A DNA stretch of 33,222 bases from Candidatus Binatia bacterium (GTDB lineage Bacteria; Desulfobacterota; Binatia; HRBIN30), in contig DASVHW010000318.1 of NCBI GenBank assembly GCA_036382395.1, positions 1 through 33,222 on the forward strand, written 5' to 3'. The notes beneath the pieces were generated by a model. The model did no database searches, was not told the DNA's origin, and was given only the letters and a program-made list of their open reading frames with translations. The position numbers and the translations under genes are program-made. Shown here one piece after another: positions 5,905 through 14,745 of this stretch (position 1 is the first letter of the stretch; the number at the start of each line of letters is the position of its first letter).

Positions 5905-7497
5905 ATGACCAACATCGAGGTGTTTACCGAGGACGAACGACGGGCGCTGGCGCCGTACTTCACCAACCTGGACGGCCCAGTGTTCGCCTTGCGGAACCTT
6001 CCGGAAGTGGTGAAGGGCGCGCTGTTTGCCCGCTACTCGCGCTCACCCAAGTCATTGCGTCGACTCTTCCTCGACGAGTTCCTCGATCAGGTGGGCGCTG
6101 TTCCAGAGGAGGCCACCGTTGGTGTGGAGCGCGCAGGCAAGCTCTACGAGCAGGTCTTTGACGAATATGGCGACGACTCGGTGGCGCAGCTTGGTGGAGC
6201 CCACCTTGCCTGTGAAGGCGCCTCGAACATCCTGACCAAGGTGCTGGAATGGGGACGCCTGATGGCGTACCTGGAACAGTCCACTCGCTACATCGCGTAC
6301 AACGACCGGGTCGGCGGACGATGGAAGTATCTGGTGCCGGCCGAAATCCGCGGAACCGCGCTCGAGCAGCGGTACGTCGAATGTCTTGACCGGGCCTTCG
6401 AAACGTATGCGCGCTGGATCGAACCAATCGAGCAGTACTACAGGGCCATATACCCGAGAAAGTCGGGTGATTCCGAAGGTGTGTACCGGCGGACGATTCG
6501 TGCCAAGGCTTTGGATACGTTGCGTGGGCTGCTGCCCGCGGCGACGCAGTCCAACGTCGGCTTGTTCGGGACCGGGCAAGCGTACGAGGCGTTGCTGCTG
6601 CGCATGCGGGTCCACCCCCTTCTGGAGGTACGCGAGTACGCCGATCTCATGCTGGCGGAACTCCGCAAGGTGATTCCGTCGTTCTTGAAGCGGGTGGACC
6701 GCCCGGATCGCGGAGGCCGGTGGAGCCAGTACCTTCGCGAAACCCGCGAGGCGACGGAAGCGGTGGCGCAACGGCTGCTCGCGGGTGTCACCGCGGACGA
6801 CCGTTCCGAGGTGGTGTTGACGGATTACGACGCGGAGGGAGAGGTGAAGGTCGTTGCGGCGGCGTTGTACGCGGTGTCGAACCTTCCCGACGATCAGTTG
6901 TTGCAGACCGCGCGTCGGATGACGTCCGAGCAACGGCGCGAGGTTCTGCGGGCATATGTCGGCAACCGCCAGAACCGGCGATACAAGCCCGGCCGCGCCT
7001 TCGAGCGAACCAGCTACCGGTTCGATGTCCTCACGGACTATGGCGCGTTTCGGGATCTGCAGCGACACCGTCTGCTGACGCTGGAGTGGCAGCCCCTGAG
7101 CCCGCAGCATGGCTTTGCTCTTGCGGATACCATCCGGGACGCGGGGGTGCTCTCCGACTGGAATCGGGTCATGGAGGAGTCGGCGCAAGTGTACCAGGCG
7201 CTGTCTGATGCCGGCTATCCCCAGGTCGCGCCGTACGCGATCAGTATGGCGTATCGCGTCCGCTTCTACGTCGAGATGAATGCCCGTGAAGCGACGCACA
7301 TGATTGAGCTGCGTACCTCGCCGCAGGGGCATCCGTCGTACCGGAGGGTGTGCCAAGCGATGCACGCACTGATCGCCGAGCAAGCGGGACATCAGGCGAT
7401 CGCGGCGGCGATGTCCTTTGCGGACCACTCGCAGGTCGAGTTGGAGCGGCTGCACTCGGAACGGGCAATCGAGCGGCGGCGCCTTGGGCGGAGCTGA
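5905..7497 (+). CDS. Tandem ThyX-like protein (FAD-dependent thymidylate synthase family, double domain)
   Basis: This protein of 530 residues is about twice the usual ThyX length (~220-250). The N-half has WGRLMAYLEQSTRYIAYND (116-134), matching the right part of the ThyX signature (RHR...S...EQS.RY) but with RH replaced by WG, then LLPAATQSNVG...RVHPLLEVREYADLM (209-249). The C-half has FRDLQRHRLLTLEWQPLS (382-399), which keeps RHR (387-389) but loses the ES.RY part, then APYAISMAYRV...NAREATHMIELRTSPQGHPSYR (442-480). The two halves thus look like a fused pseudo-dimer with complementary losses. ThyX methylates dUMP using methylene-THF, FAD and NADPH at subunit interfaces; whether this one still does so is unknown. 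The start at 5905 was chosen over TTG at 5863, which overlaps the terminator. Confidence 0.85.
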   Translation: MTNIEVFTEDERRALAPYFTNLDGPVFALRNLPEVVKGALFARYSRSPKSLRRLFLDEFLDQVGAVPEEATVGVERAGKLYEQVFDEYGDDSVAQLGGAHLACEGASNILTKVLEWGRLMAYLEQSTRYIAYNDRVGGRWKYLVPAEIRGTALEQRYVECLDRAFETYARWIEPIEQYYRAIYPRKSGDSEGVYRRTIRAKALDTLRGLLPAATQSNVGLFGTGQAYEALLLRMRVHPLLEVREYADLMLAELRKVIPSFLKRVDRPDRGGRWSQYLRETREATEAVAQRLLAGVTADDRSEVVLTDYDAEGEVKVVAAALYAVSNLPDDQLLQTARRMTSEQRREVLRAYVGNRQNRRYKPGRAFERTSYRFDVLTDYGAFRDLQRHRLLTLEWQPLSPQHGFALADTIRDAGVLSDWNRVMEESAQVYQALSDAGYPQVAPYAISMAYRVRFYVEMNAREATHMIELRTSPQGHPSYRRVCQAMHALIAEQAGHQAIAAAMSFADHSQVELERLHSERAIERRRLGRS

Positions 7498-7563
7498 GTC
7501 GGCATTCCGCGCCGCTCCCGGCAACGCTTCCCACGGGGCAACTTCCACGCTAAGACGAAGCGC

Positions 7564-8103
7564 GTGGACTTTCGCGCGGCATTTGAGGCGGTGACTCAGG
7601 CCATGCGGGCGGAAGGAGTTGATTTCGCGCTCATCGGCGGTTTCGCGCTGGCGGCTCTGGGCTGCCCGCGCGCTACCGGTGACATCGATTTTCTCATTGC
7701 GGGTGAGCACGCGGACCGCCTTGCGCGCATCATGCAGAGGCTCGGGTATGCTGAGCTGCACCGCAGTGGTGACGCTGCGAACTACGCGGCATCGGACATC
7801 CGGCTTGGCCGGGTGGATGTGCTGTATGCACGCCGGCAATACAGTCGCGCGATGTTGGCGCGCGCTTGCCCTTACGCCGTGCTCGGCGAGACCGAGATCA
7901 AGGTGGTCGAGGCGGAAGATCTCATCGGCCTGAAGGTGCAATCATCGACCAATAACCCCAAGCGCCGGCCGCTCGACCTGTCGGACATCGAGCAGTTGCT
8001 GGCCACGCATCCCGGGCTCGATGTGCAGCGGGTACGCGAGTACTTCCGGCTCTTTGATCGCGAAGCCGAACTCGACGCGATTCTCGCCCGGAGCCAGCCA
8101 TGA
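7564..8103 (+). CDS. Minimal nucleotidyltransferase (AbiEii/MNT-like toxin candidate)
   Basis: This 179-residue protein has the nucleotidyltransferase-fold signature: LIGGFALAALG (23-33, GG at 25-26), then RATGDIDFLI (36-45) with the metal-binding D40 and D42, and a probable third acid D85 in GRVDVLY. A later EDLIGLKVQ helix is typical of the AbiEii/DUF6036-type stand-alone enzymes. Start is GTG at 7564; there is only a weak purine-rich stretch upstream. Its stop overlaps the ATG of a 71-residue protein (ATGA). Such enzymes, when paired with a small co-transcribed partner, often form toxin-antitoxin-like modules that modify tRNA 3' ends or a partner protein. That role is inference. Confidence 0.83.
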   Translation: MDFRAAFEAVTQAMRAEGVDFALIGGFALAALGCPRATGDIDFLIAGEHADRLARIMQRLGYAELHRSGDAANYAASDIRLGRVDVLYARRQYSRAMLARACPYAVLGETEIKVVEAEDLIGLKVQSSTNNPKRRPLDLSDIEQLLATHPGLDVQRVREYFRLFDREAELDAILARSQP

Positions 8104-8315
8104 ACGCAGCCGACCAAGCCGACTACGTGGGGGACGGCATCAGCAGCGCGCGCCGCGAGCAGTTCGTCGCTAGCGAAGCCGCGGTCCAGGCGTGGCAACG
8201 GTCGCACCCCGCCACGCTCGATGAGTACTTCGACTTTCTGGACGGCCTGCAAGCGATCTTCGGACCGTTCCCGGTGCGGCGGGACGGCTGGTCCGGCGAC
8301 GATTTCCGACTCTGA
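8100..8315 (+). CDS. Small protein coupled to nucleotidyltransferase
   Basis: This 71-residue, acidic, soluble protein has no Cys and no membrane segment. Its ATG overlaps the nucleotidyltransferase stop, so the two are made together. The C-terminal pattern DEYFDFLDGLQAIFGPFPVRR...DDFRL (41-71) recalls short proteins commonly found next to stand-alone nucleotidyltransferases (a FL..L...FGP.P.....G..F.L pattern); that recognition is from memory. It is probably the partner or antitoxin of the pair. Confidence 0.72.
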   Translation: MNAADQADYVGDGISSARREQFVASEAAVQAWQRSHPATLDEYFDFLDGLQAIFGPFPVRRDGWSGDDFRL

Positions 8316-8350
8316 GGTCGTTGATTCGTGGCCGCTCAGGTCAGCACCGA

Positions 8351-9637
8351 TTATTCGTCGAACGGGTAGAATACCAATCCCGTCAGCAGCTTCGGAAAAA
8401 AGTAAGTGGACTTCTCCGGCATGGTTTCGCCGGCACTGCACACTGCTTCCACGTCCGCGATGTTCGGCGGATTCATGAGGAATGCGGCTTGCGCCCCTTG
8501 ATCCACGGCGGTTAGTGCGGCGACTTCGTCGTGGGTATAGGTCAGGCGTCCTTCCTGTGCTGCCGCCGTGCAGTCGATGCCGAGGAGCCCGCGCAGAATC
8601 ACCCTGTCGAGGACGGTGACATCAAGTTGGCGGACAACCGGGGCGAACTGCGAGGCGTAGCGGTCGACAACCGCGTTGTCGTTGAGAATCGCCACGATGC
8701 GCTCGTCCTGGCCCGCGAGCGTAATACCAAACCGACCTTGCTGGGGACTCTCTCGCAAACAGGCACGGAACGCTTCCCGTGCCGAGCGAGGAAAACGCAC
8801 CAGTTGAAAGTGACGCTGCAGTTCCGTCACGAACTTCCCCGCATCGAGGCTGGTGCCCGCGGGGAGCACCCGATGCGTTGGTAAGATCACCAACCCGGGA
8901 TGGCTCATGCTGGTGAGATACATGAGCACGAAGTTGTAGGGCGCCTCCGGATCGTTGCTGCCTTGGGCGCGTTGCGCTTCGGCGTAGGCGAGCGCCGTCT
9001 CGTAGCGATGGTGGCCGTCTGCGATGACGACGGGCTCCTCCGACAAGGCGGCTGATATGGCGTCAATTCCGTCCGAGGCGTTGAGCAGCCACACTCGATG
9101 GCGTACGTCGCCATCGTCGCGAATGTCGATGTCCGGCGGCCGTGTGGCAGCAGAGTTTCGAGCCAGCTGAAGGACGTCCAGCTGGTCGGCGAACAGCCCG
9201 AAGAGTGGGCTCAAATTCGTCCGGCAGGCACGCAGAAGACGCATGCGATCTTCCTTGGCGCGTGCGAACGTGCGTTCGTGCGGCCGGATCTGGCGGGAGG
9301 CAAAAGGTTCCAGGCGCACGGTGCCGATGATGCCTTCGCGCTGGCGGGCCTGGCCGTTCGGCAGAACGAAGTCTTCCACGTAGAAGCACAAGGCTGGCTT
9401 CGTGTCACGCACCAGCACACCTTCACGCCGCCACGCTTCGAGAAGGCGCGCGGCAGTGCCGTACGGGTCGGCGGCACGATTGAGAATCAAATGCACCACA
9501 TTGCGCTGGCTGCGTTCGTGCAGCGCGTCGCGATGCGCCGAGGAAATGACGTCGTAGGGCGGCGCCACCACGGTGGACAGGTCCCCAACCACAGCCGGGT
9601 TGTAGCGTAGCGGACGAAACGGACGCAGCATGACCAT
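8351..9637 (-). CDS. DUF1015 family protein
   Basis: This 428-residue protein has the DUF1015 landmarks in order: APPYDVIS near residue 25, a conserved PHERTFARAKEDRMRLLRA stretch (119-137), and the signature ADGHHRYETA (206-215), followed by a long C-terminal half. No signal peptide or membrane segment is present, so it is cytosolic. The His-rich DGHHRYET motif suggests a catalytic or metal site, but no activity is established for the family that I can vouch for. GAGG lies 7 nt before the ATG at 9637, overlapping the end of tsaC, with only 2 nt between the genes. It is the last gene of the alr-pur-tsaC operon. Confidence 0.92.
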   Translation of the reverse strand: MVMLRPFRPLRYNPAVVGDLSTVVAPPYDVISSAHRDALHERSQRNVVHLILNRAADPYGTAARLLEAWRREGVLVRDTKPALCFYVEDFVLPNGQARQREGIIGTVRLEPFASRQIRPHERTFARAKEDRMRLLRACRTNLSPLFGLFADQLDVLQLARNSAATRPPDIDIRDDGDVRHRVWLLNASDGIDAISAALSEEPVVIADGHHRYETALAYAEAQRAQGSNDPEAPYNFVLMYLTSMSHPGLVILPTHRVLPAGTSLDAGKFVTELQRHFQLVRFPRSAREAFRACLRESPQQGRFGITLAGQDERIVAILNDNAVVDRYASQFAPVVRQLDVTVLDRVILRGLLGIDCTAAAQEGRLTYTHDEVAALTAVDQGAQAAFLMNPPNIADVEAVCSAGETMPEKSTYFFPKLLTGLVFYPFDE

Positions 9638-9639
9638 GT

Positions 9640-10275
9640 CTATACCTCGGCGAGCAGGCTAGAGCGGACCGCATCCGCGGTCACGGCCCCTTCGCGAATT
9701 ACGGTCAATCCCTCCCGCACGTCGACGACCGTCGAGGCCGGTTCGCCACGCAGCGCGCCACCATCAAGATAACAATCGACCCGCGAACCAAAGTAGGCGC
9801 GCGCTTCTTCCACATGAGTCGGAGGACGCATGCCCGCCGGGTTGGCGCTCGGAGCGGTGACTGGACGACCCAGGGTGCGCACCACGGCAGTTGCCAGCGG
9901 ATGGCTCGAGAGCCGCACGCCGATGCCGTCTCCGCCTCCGGTCAGCAGGGGCGACACGGTCAGACGGGCACGCAGTACGAGTGTCAAAGGACCAGGCCAG
10001 AAGTGACGCATCAATACCTCGGCTCGCGATGGAATCTCCGCTGCGATCTCTCGCAACATTTCGACATCTCCGATCAACACGGCGATGGGGTTCCCGACTT
10101 GGCGCACTTTCAACTCGAGGAGCCGCTGCAAAGCTGCCGCGTTGCCGGCGTCCACGCCGAGGGCGTAGAGTGTTTCGGTGGGGTAGACGATGATGTCGCC
10201 ACGGGCCAGTGCCCGCGCTGCCATGACGATGGCCTCATGGTCATGCCCGCCGGTGCTGCTGCTTGAGCCGGGCAT
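9640..10275 (-). CDS. tsaC: L-threonylcarbamoyladenylate synthase (TsaC/Sua5/YwlC)
   Basis: This 211-residue single-domain YrdC-fold enzyme makes threonylcarbamoyl-AMP from Thr, bicarbonate and ATP, the first step of t6A37 modification in ANN-decoding tRNAs. YPTETLYALG (31-40) and the KxR motif as KVR (56-58) followed by NPIAVLI are the ATP/Thr pocket. SANPAGMRPP (the conserved SAN motif) and the C-terminal ST(V)VD segment (ASTVVDV) are present, but there is no Sua5 C-terminal domain. The start at 10275 lies within the purE 3' end (35-nt overlap) and has GAGGACAAGG directly upstream. It is coupled to purE and DUF1015 in the operon. Confidence 0.94.
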   Translation of the reverse strand: MPGSSSSTGGHDHEAIVMAARALARGDIIVYPTETLYALGVDAGNAAALQRLLELKVRQVGNPIAVLIGDVEMLREIAAEIPSRAEVLMRHFWPGPLTLVLRARLTVSPLLTGGGDGIGVRLSSHPLATAVVRTLGRPVTAPSANPAGMRPPTHVEEARAYFGSRVDCYLDGGALRGEPASTVVDVREGLTVIREGAVTADAVRSSLLAEV

Positions 10276-10756
10276 CCTTGTCCTCGACTTGGCGTGCCAG
10301 CTCGGCTTTGAACGCGGTCAGGCGGGTCGCGAGATGTTCGTCGTGCAGCGCCAAGATCTGTGCCGCCAGGATGGCCGCGTTCTCGGCCCCGACCTTGCCG
10401 ATGGCGACCGTCGCCACCGGGACGCCGGGCGGCATCTGCACTGTGGCGAGGAGGGCGTCCATGCCCCGTAGCGCTCCGCATTCCAACGGCACCCCGATCA
10501 CCGGCAGTGTGGTGTGGGCCGCCACCACCCCCGCCAAATGTGCGGCCAGACCCGCACCGGCAATCAACACTTGGAGCCCGCGCCCGCGAGCCTCGCTGGC
10601 GTACGCAGCGGTGCGCTGCGGGGCGCGGTGCGCCGATGTCACCGTCACTTCGTACGGCACGCCGAGGGCGTCCAGGCGTTCTGCCGCGGCGGCCATGACC
10701 TCCCAGTCACTGTCGCTTCCCACGAGTATTCCGACGCGCGGCTGGTTGGCTTTCAT
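10241..10756 (-). CDS. purE: N5-carboxyaminoimidazole ribonucleotide mutase
   Basis: This 171-residue class I PurE moves the carboxyl group of N5-CAIR to C4, giving CAIR in purine synthesis. The signature is complete: GSDSDWEVM (13-21), SAHRAP with the catalytic His43, and GAGLAAHLAG (67-76). Its ATG overlaps the purD stop (ATGA), and its 3' end overlaps tsaC. No purK, the ATP-dependent partner, is found in this window. The C-terminal ~20 residues (QVEDKDARLKQQHRRA) are charged and probably a tail; they are coded in the region shared with the tsaC start. Confidence 0.96.
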   Translation of the reverse strand: MKANQPRVGILVGSDSDWEVMAAAAERLDALGVPYEVTVTSAHRAPQRTAAYASEARGRGLQVLIAGAGLAAHLAGVVAAHTTLPVIGVPLECGALRGMDALLATVQMPPGVPVATVAIGKVGAENAAILAAQILALHDEHLATRLTAFKAELARQVEDKDARLKQQHRRA

Positions 10757-12030
10757 GACGTTGGTTCCAAGGCGTGGTAGCCGACGTCCCGCCGGTAATG
10801 GATGCCGTCCCAGTGGATTTGTTCCACGGCGCGGTAGGCTTCGGTCACTGCGTCGCGCACCGTGGCGCCGAGTGCCGTGACGCCGAGCACGCGGCCGCCG
10901 TTGGTGACGATGGCGTCGTCGCGTTGAGCCGTTCCCGCATGGAACACGACGCCGTTCTGCCAGCCGCGCAGGGCTTCCAGGCCGCGAATGACCTTGCCCT
11001 TTTCGTACGTGCCCGGGTAGCCCGCCGCAGCGAGGACGACGCAGGCAGCCGCGCGCTCATCCCACTCGACGTTGACCTCCGCCAGGCGCCCGTCAACACA
11101 CGCCTCCATCAGCTGCACCAAATCACTTTTGAGACGGAGCATCAACGGCTGGCATTCCGGGTCACCAAAGCGGGCGTTGAACTCCAATACCTTGGGGCCG
11201 CTCTCCGTGATCATCAGCCCGGCGTAGAGCACGCCACGGTAATCCAATTTCGATTCGTTCAGGCCCTGGACCACCGGTTCCATGACTTGGCGCATGATGC
11301 GCTCGTGCAGTGCCGACGTCAGCACAGGCGCCGGCGAGTACGCGCCCATGCCGCCGGTGTTCGGCCCGGTCTCACCATCGAACGCGCGCTTGTGGTCTTG
11401 CGACGAGGCCAGGGGCAATACGGTCCGACCGTCGGTCAGCGCGATGAAGGAAACCTCCTCGCCTTCGAGGAATTCTTCGATGACGACGCGTTCACCGGCG
11501 CTCCCGAAGATGCGTGTGCGCATGATTTCGTCGATCGCCTCCTCGGCGTCCTTCATGGTCTGGCAGATGACCACGCCCTTGCCGGCGGCGAGGCCATCGG
11601 CCTTGATGACGATCGGAACGCCGACCTCTGCCACGTAGCGGGCCGCTTCGTCGGCCTCGGAGAACGTGCTGAAAAAGCCGGTCGGCACGCCTTGGCGGCG
11701 GAGCAGCTCTTTGGTGAAGGCCTTGCTGCCTTCGAGGCGCGCCCCGGCGCGTGTGGGACCGAAGATCCGCAGGCCCTGGCGCTGGAACTCGTCCGCGATG
11801 CCCAGTGTGAGCGGCAACTCGGGCCCCACCACCGTGAGGCCGATGCGCTCGTCGTGCGCGAAGCGCGCCAGTCCGGCGACGTCGTCGGCAGCGAGGGGTA
11901 CCAGGTCAGCGACCTGCGCAATGCCGGCGTTGCCCGGAGCGCAGAATATCCGCTTGACGCGCGGCGACTGGCGAATCTTCCAGGCCAGGGCATGCTCCCG
12001 GCCGCCGCTACCGATGATGAGGACGTTCAT
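10753..12030 (-). CDS. purD: Phosphoribosylamine-glycine ligase (GAR synthetase)
   Basis: This 425-residue ATP-grasp enzyme joins phosphoribosylamine and glycine to form GAR. MNVLIIGSGGREHALAW opens the N-terminal PurD domain. The ATP-grasp lid carries IKADGLAAGKGVVI, and NARFGDPECQP is the metal-binding region. Length is typical. The ATG at 12030 is preferred because the protein then begins exactly as other PurDs do; a TTG at 12051 would add seven residues. The ribosome-binding site is weak, and the gene follows purH by 21 nt, so it may rely on coupling. Confidence 0.97.
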   Translation of the reverse strand: MNVLIIGSGGREHALAWKIRQSPRVKRIFCAPGNAGIAQVADLVPLAADDVAGLARFAHDERIGLTVVGPELPLTLGIADEFQRQGLRIFGPTRAGARLEGSKAFTKELLRRQGVPTGFFSTFSEADEAARYVAEVGVPIVIKADGLAAGKGVVICQTMKDAEEAIDEIMRTRIFGSAGERVVIEEFLEGEEVSFIALTDGRTVLPLASSQDHKRAFDGETGPNTGGMGAYSPAPVLTSALHERIMRQVMEPVVQGLNESKLDYRGVLYAGLMITESGPKVLEFNARFGDPECQPLMLRLKSDLVQLMEACVDGRLAEVNVEWDERAAACVVLAAAGYPGTYEKGKVIRGLEALRGWQNGVVFHAGTAQRDDAIVTNGGRVLGVTALGATVRDAVTEAYRAVEQIHWDGIHYRRDVGYHALEPTS

Positions 12031-12051
12031 AGCGTGGATGCGCACCCGCAA

Positions 12052-13605
12052 TCAATGTCGGAAGTGCCGGACGCCGGTGAAGACCATTGCCAGGTTGCAG
12101 GCGTTGGCGGCGGCGATGACATCGTCGTCCCGGACGCTCCCTCCAGGTTGCACGATGGCGGTGGCGCCGGCCTTGGCGGCCTCTTCGACGCCGTCAGGGA
12201 AGGGGAAGAAGGCGTCGCTTGCCAGCACGGAGCCTTGCAGCGAAATGCCGACGCGCGCGGCCTTCTCCCGCGCCGCATGCACCGGATCGACGCGCGAGGT
12301 CGCGCCCCCACCGAGCGCCAACGTGCGGTGCGCTTCGACGAAGGCGATGGCGTTCGACTTGACGTGCTTCACCACTTTCAGGCCAAACGCGAGCCCGGCA
12401 AACTCTTCGGACGTCGGCGGGCGCGCGGTGACGACGCGGGCGGCCCGCGGATCTTCCATGGCCCGGTCCGTATCCTGGACCAGCAGGCCGCCGAATACGC
12501 CGCGTATCTCCCGCTTGGTTTGCCGCATCACGTCCGGGTGCCAGCGCATCAAGCGGCGGTTTTTCTTTTTGCGCAGGAACTCCAGCGCATCGGGTGCAAA
12601 CTCCGGCGCAATGAGCACCTCGGTGAAGATCTCGTCCACCTCACGTGCGAGATCGAGCGTCCAGGCCTTGTTCGAGACTAAGATGCCGCCAAACGGGGAG
12701 TCCGGGTCCGTTGCAAATGCCCGGCGGTACGCTGCCAATACGCCGGGCGCTGTGCCGACGCCGCACGGTGTATTGTGCTTGAGGATGGCGACGGCGGCAT
12801 CGGCGTCGTCGATGAACTCGAGCATCAGGAAGAGGGCGGCGTTGATGTCGACGATGTTGTTGTACGACAGCTCCTTCCCGTGCAGTTGTTCCACGGCGCC
12901 GAAGAAATCGCCGTAGAGGGCCGCCTGCTGGTGCGGGTTTTCACCGTAGCGCAGTTCTTGCGCCTTCTTCAGCCCGATGTGGATGGTCTCGCTGAATGGG
13001 CGACGGCCACCGTCGTCGCGGCTTCCCAAATAGTCGGCGATGGCACCGTCGTAGTGCGCGGTGGTCGCAAAAGCCTTGCGCGCCAAGCGCACATTGGCCG
13101 CAACCGAAACCGCGCCGTCGTTGCGGCGCATTTCGTCCGCCACGGCAGGGTAATCCGCTGGGTCGACGAGCACGGTGACGTCATGATGGTTCTTGGCGGC
13201 AGAGCGCACCATGGAAGGCCCGCCAATATCGATGTTCTCGATGGCGTCTTCGAGGCTGCAATCCGGACGCGCCACCGTGGCCTCGAACGGATACAAGTTG
13301 ACCACCACCATATCGATCGGCTTGATCTGGTGGGCGGCCATCTGTTCCTGGTGATGCCGATCCTCCCGGCGGCCAAGTATGCCGCCGTGAATCTTGGGAT
13401 GCAGGGTCTTGACGCGGCCGTCGAGGATTTCCGGCGAACCGGTGTGCTCGCTGACCAGCACCACGGGAATGCCGACATCCGCCAGCAGCTTCGCTGTGCC
13501 TCCGGTCGAGAGAATCTCGACGCGGAACTCCCGCAGCGCCTTGACGAACTCGACGAGGCCGCTCTTGTCGCTCACACTGACCAGTGCGCGTGTAATCTTC
13601 GCCAT
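12052..13605 (-). CDS. purH: Bifunctional AICAR formyltransferase / IMP cyclohydrolase
   Basis: This 517-residue enzyme catalyses the last two steps to IMP: it formylates AICAR with 10-formyl-THF, then closes the ring. The N-terminal MGS-like cyclohydrolase part has STGGT (33-37) and KTLHPKIHGGIL (66-77). The transformylase part has RYGENPHQ (219-226) and ILKHNTPCG with the catalytic Lys276-His277 pair. AGGAGAGG lies just upstream of the ATG. It follows alr by 15 nt. Confidence 0.97.
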   Translation of the reverse strand: MAKITRALVSVSDKSGLVEFVKALREFRVEILSTGGTAKLLADVGIPVVLVSEHTGSPEILDGRVKTLHPKIHGGILGRREDRHHQEQMAAHQIKPIDMVVVNLYPFEATVARPDCSLEDAIENIDIGGPSMVRSAAKNHHDVTVLVDPADYPAVADEMRRNDGAVSVAANVRLARKAFATTAHYDGAIADYLGSRDDGGRRPFSETIHIGLKKAQELRYGENPHQQAALYGDFFGAVEQLHGKELSYNNIVDINAALFLMLEFIDDADAAVAILKHNTPCGVGTAPGVLAAYRRAFATDPDSPFGGILVSNKAWTLDLAREVDEIFTEVLIAPEFAPDALEFLRKKKNRRLMRWHPDVMRQTKREIRGVFGGLLVQDTDRAMEDPRAARVVTARPPTSEEFAGLAFGLKVVKHVKSNAIAFVEAHRTLALGGGATSRVDPVHAAREKAARVGISLQGSVLASDAFFPFPDGVEEAAKAGATAIVQPGGSVRDDDVIAAANACNLAMVFTGVRHFRH

Positions 13606-13620
13606 CCCAACCTCTCCTCT

Positions 13621-14745
13621 TTACTGCAAAATGCGTGGAACCCGCTTGCCCACGCCCGTGAGCACTTCATACGCGATCGTTTCCTGCCATGCCGCCACCT
13701 CCGCGACGCCGATTTCGGCGCCGTTCTGGCGGCCCCACAACACCACCTCGTCACCGAGCTCGACGCCGTTGATGTCCGTGACGTCGACCATGGTGAGATC
13801 CATGCACACGGCCCCAATCACAGGGGCGCGCCGGCCGTGGATGAGCACTGACGCCCGATTCGACAGCTTGCGGCTGTAGCCATCGGCGTAGCCGATGGGC
13901 AGCGTCGCGATGGTGCTCGGCCGCCGGGTCACAAACGTCTGCCGGTAGCTGACGGGGAATTCCGAGGGAACGGTTTTGAGCTGCAAGATGTGGGTGACCA
14001 GGCGCATGGCGGGACGTAGCTCGTTCGCCACCGCGGCGGCCGCCGCTACCGGGGACACGCCGTAGAGCACGATGCCAGGACGCACCATGGTGAAATGCGT
14101 ATCCGGCCGCGACAGTGTGGCGGCGCTGTTGGCGAGATGCACCCAGCGCGGCTGCTCACCGGCTGCCGCCAGCATGGCGATTGCCCGCCGAAATACCTCG
14201 AGTTGGTAATCCGCGTACTCTCGATCGACACTCTCGGCGTTGGCGAAGTGTGAGAAGACACCTTCGATGACGAAGCGTCCTCCCCGCTGCAACTGCTCGA
14301 GGAGCGCCGGCAACTCGGCGGGTAGTACGCCGATGCGTCCCATGCCAGTGTCGATCTTGATGTGGATCCTGAGCGGTGGCGCGTCACCGACGCTGGCCAG
14401 CTCCCGTGCCATCTCGCGATGCAGCACGGCCACCGACAATCTCTGTTCGTACAGGGCGGGGAGGTCGGCGCGTCCAGCGCCGGTGAGGACAAGGATGGGT
14501 GCGCGCACGCCGGCGGCGCGCAACTCCACGCCTTCCTCGACCGTGGCAACGCCGAGATAGTCAGCGCCAGCGGCCTCGAAAATGGGTGCCACCAGCGCCG
14601 CGCCGTGCCCATACGCGTTGGCTTTCACCACTGCCAGCAGGGCGACACTCGGGGGCAGGCCGGCGCGGACGGCGGCCAGATTTTGGTGTAGCGCCGCGGC
14701 ATCGACAGCAGCGAAAGTTTGACGTCCAGCCGATGGTGTTGTCAT
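13621..14745 (-). CDS. alr: Alanine racemase
   Basis: This 374-residue fold-type III PLP enzyme converts L-Ala to D-Ala for peptidoglycan. The PLP lysine is K41 in AVVKANAYGHG (39-48). The opposite catalytic Tyr is probably Y267 in SYRQTF, where the usual residue after Tyr is Gly but here is Arg. VRPGIVLYG (221-229), GYADGYSR and VCMDLTMVDVT are other family blocks. It is the first gene of the six-gene operon, divergent from thiS with 75 bp between. There is no strong Shine-Dalgarno before the ATG, so a slightly different start is possible. Confidence 0.95.
   Translation of the reverse strand: MTTPSAGRQTFAAVDAAALHQNLAAVRAGLPPSVALLAVVKANAYGHGAALVAPIFEAAGADYLGVATVEEGVELRAAGVRAPILVLTGAGRADLPALYEQRLSVAVLHREMARELASVGDAPPLRIHIKIDTGMGRIGVLPAELPALLEQLQRGGRFVIEGVFSHFANAESVDREYADYQLEVFRRAIAMLAAAGEQPRWVHLANSAATLSRPDTHFTMVRPGIVLYGVSPVAAAAAVANELRPAMRLVTHILQLKTVPSEFPVSYRQTFVTRRPSTIATLPIGYADGYSRKLSNRASVLIHGRRAPVIGAVCMDLTMVDVTDINGVELGDEVVLWGRQNGAEIGVAEVAAWQETIAYEVLTGVGKRVPRILQ

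Noticed and set aside
6052-7941. 629-residue minus-strand open frame opposite the ThyX-like gene
   Set aside because: No domain motifs, crosses a gene boundary, and the plus frame has ThyX blocks throughout.
10774-12681. 635-residue plus-strand open frame over purD/purH
   Set aside because: Antisense to two unmistakable enzymes; composition is that of a complement frame.
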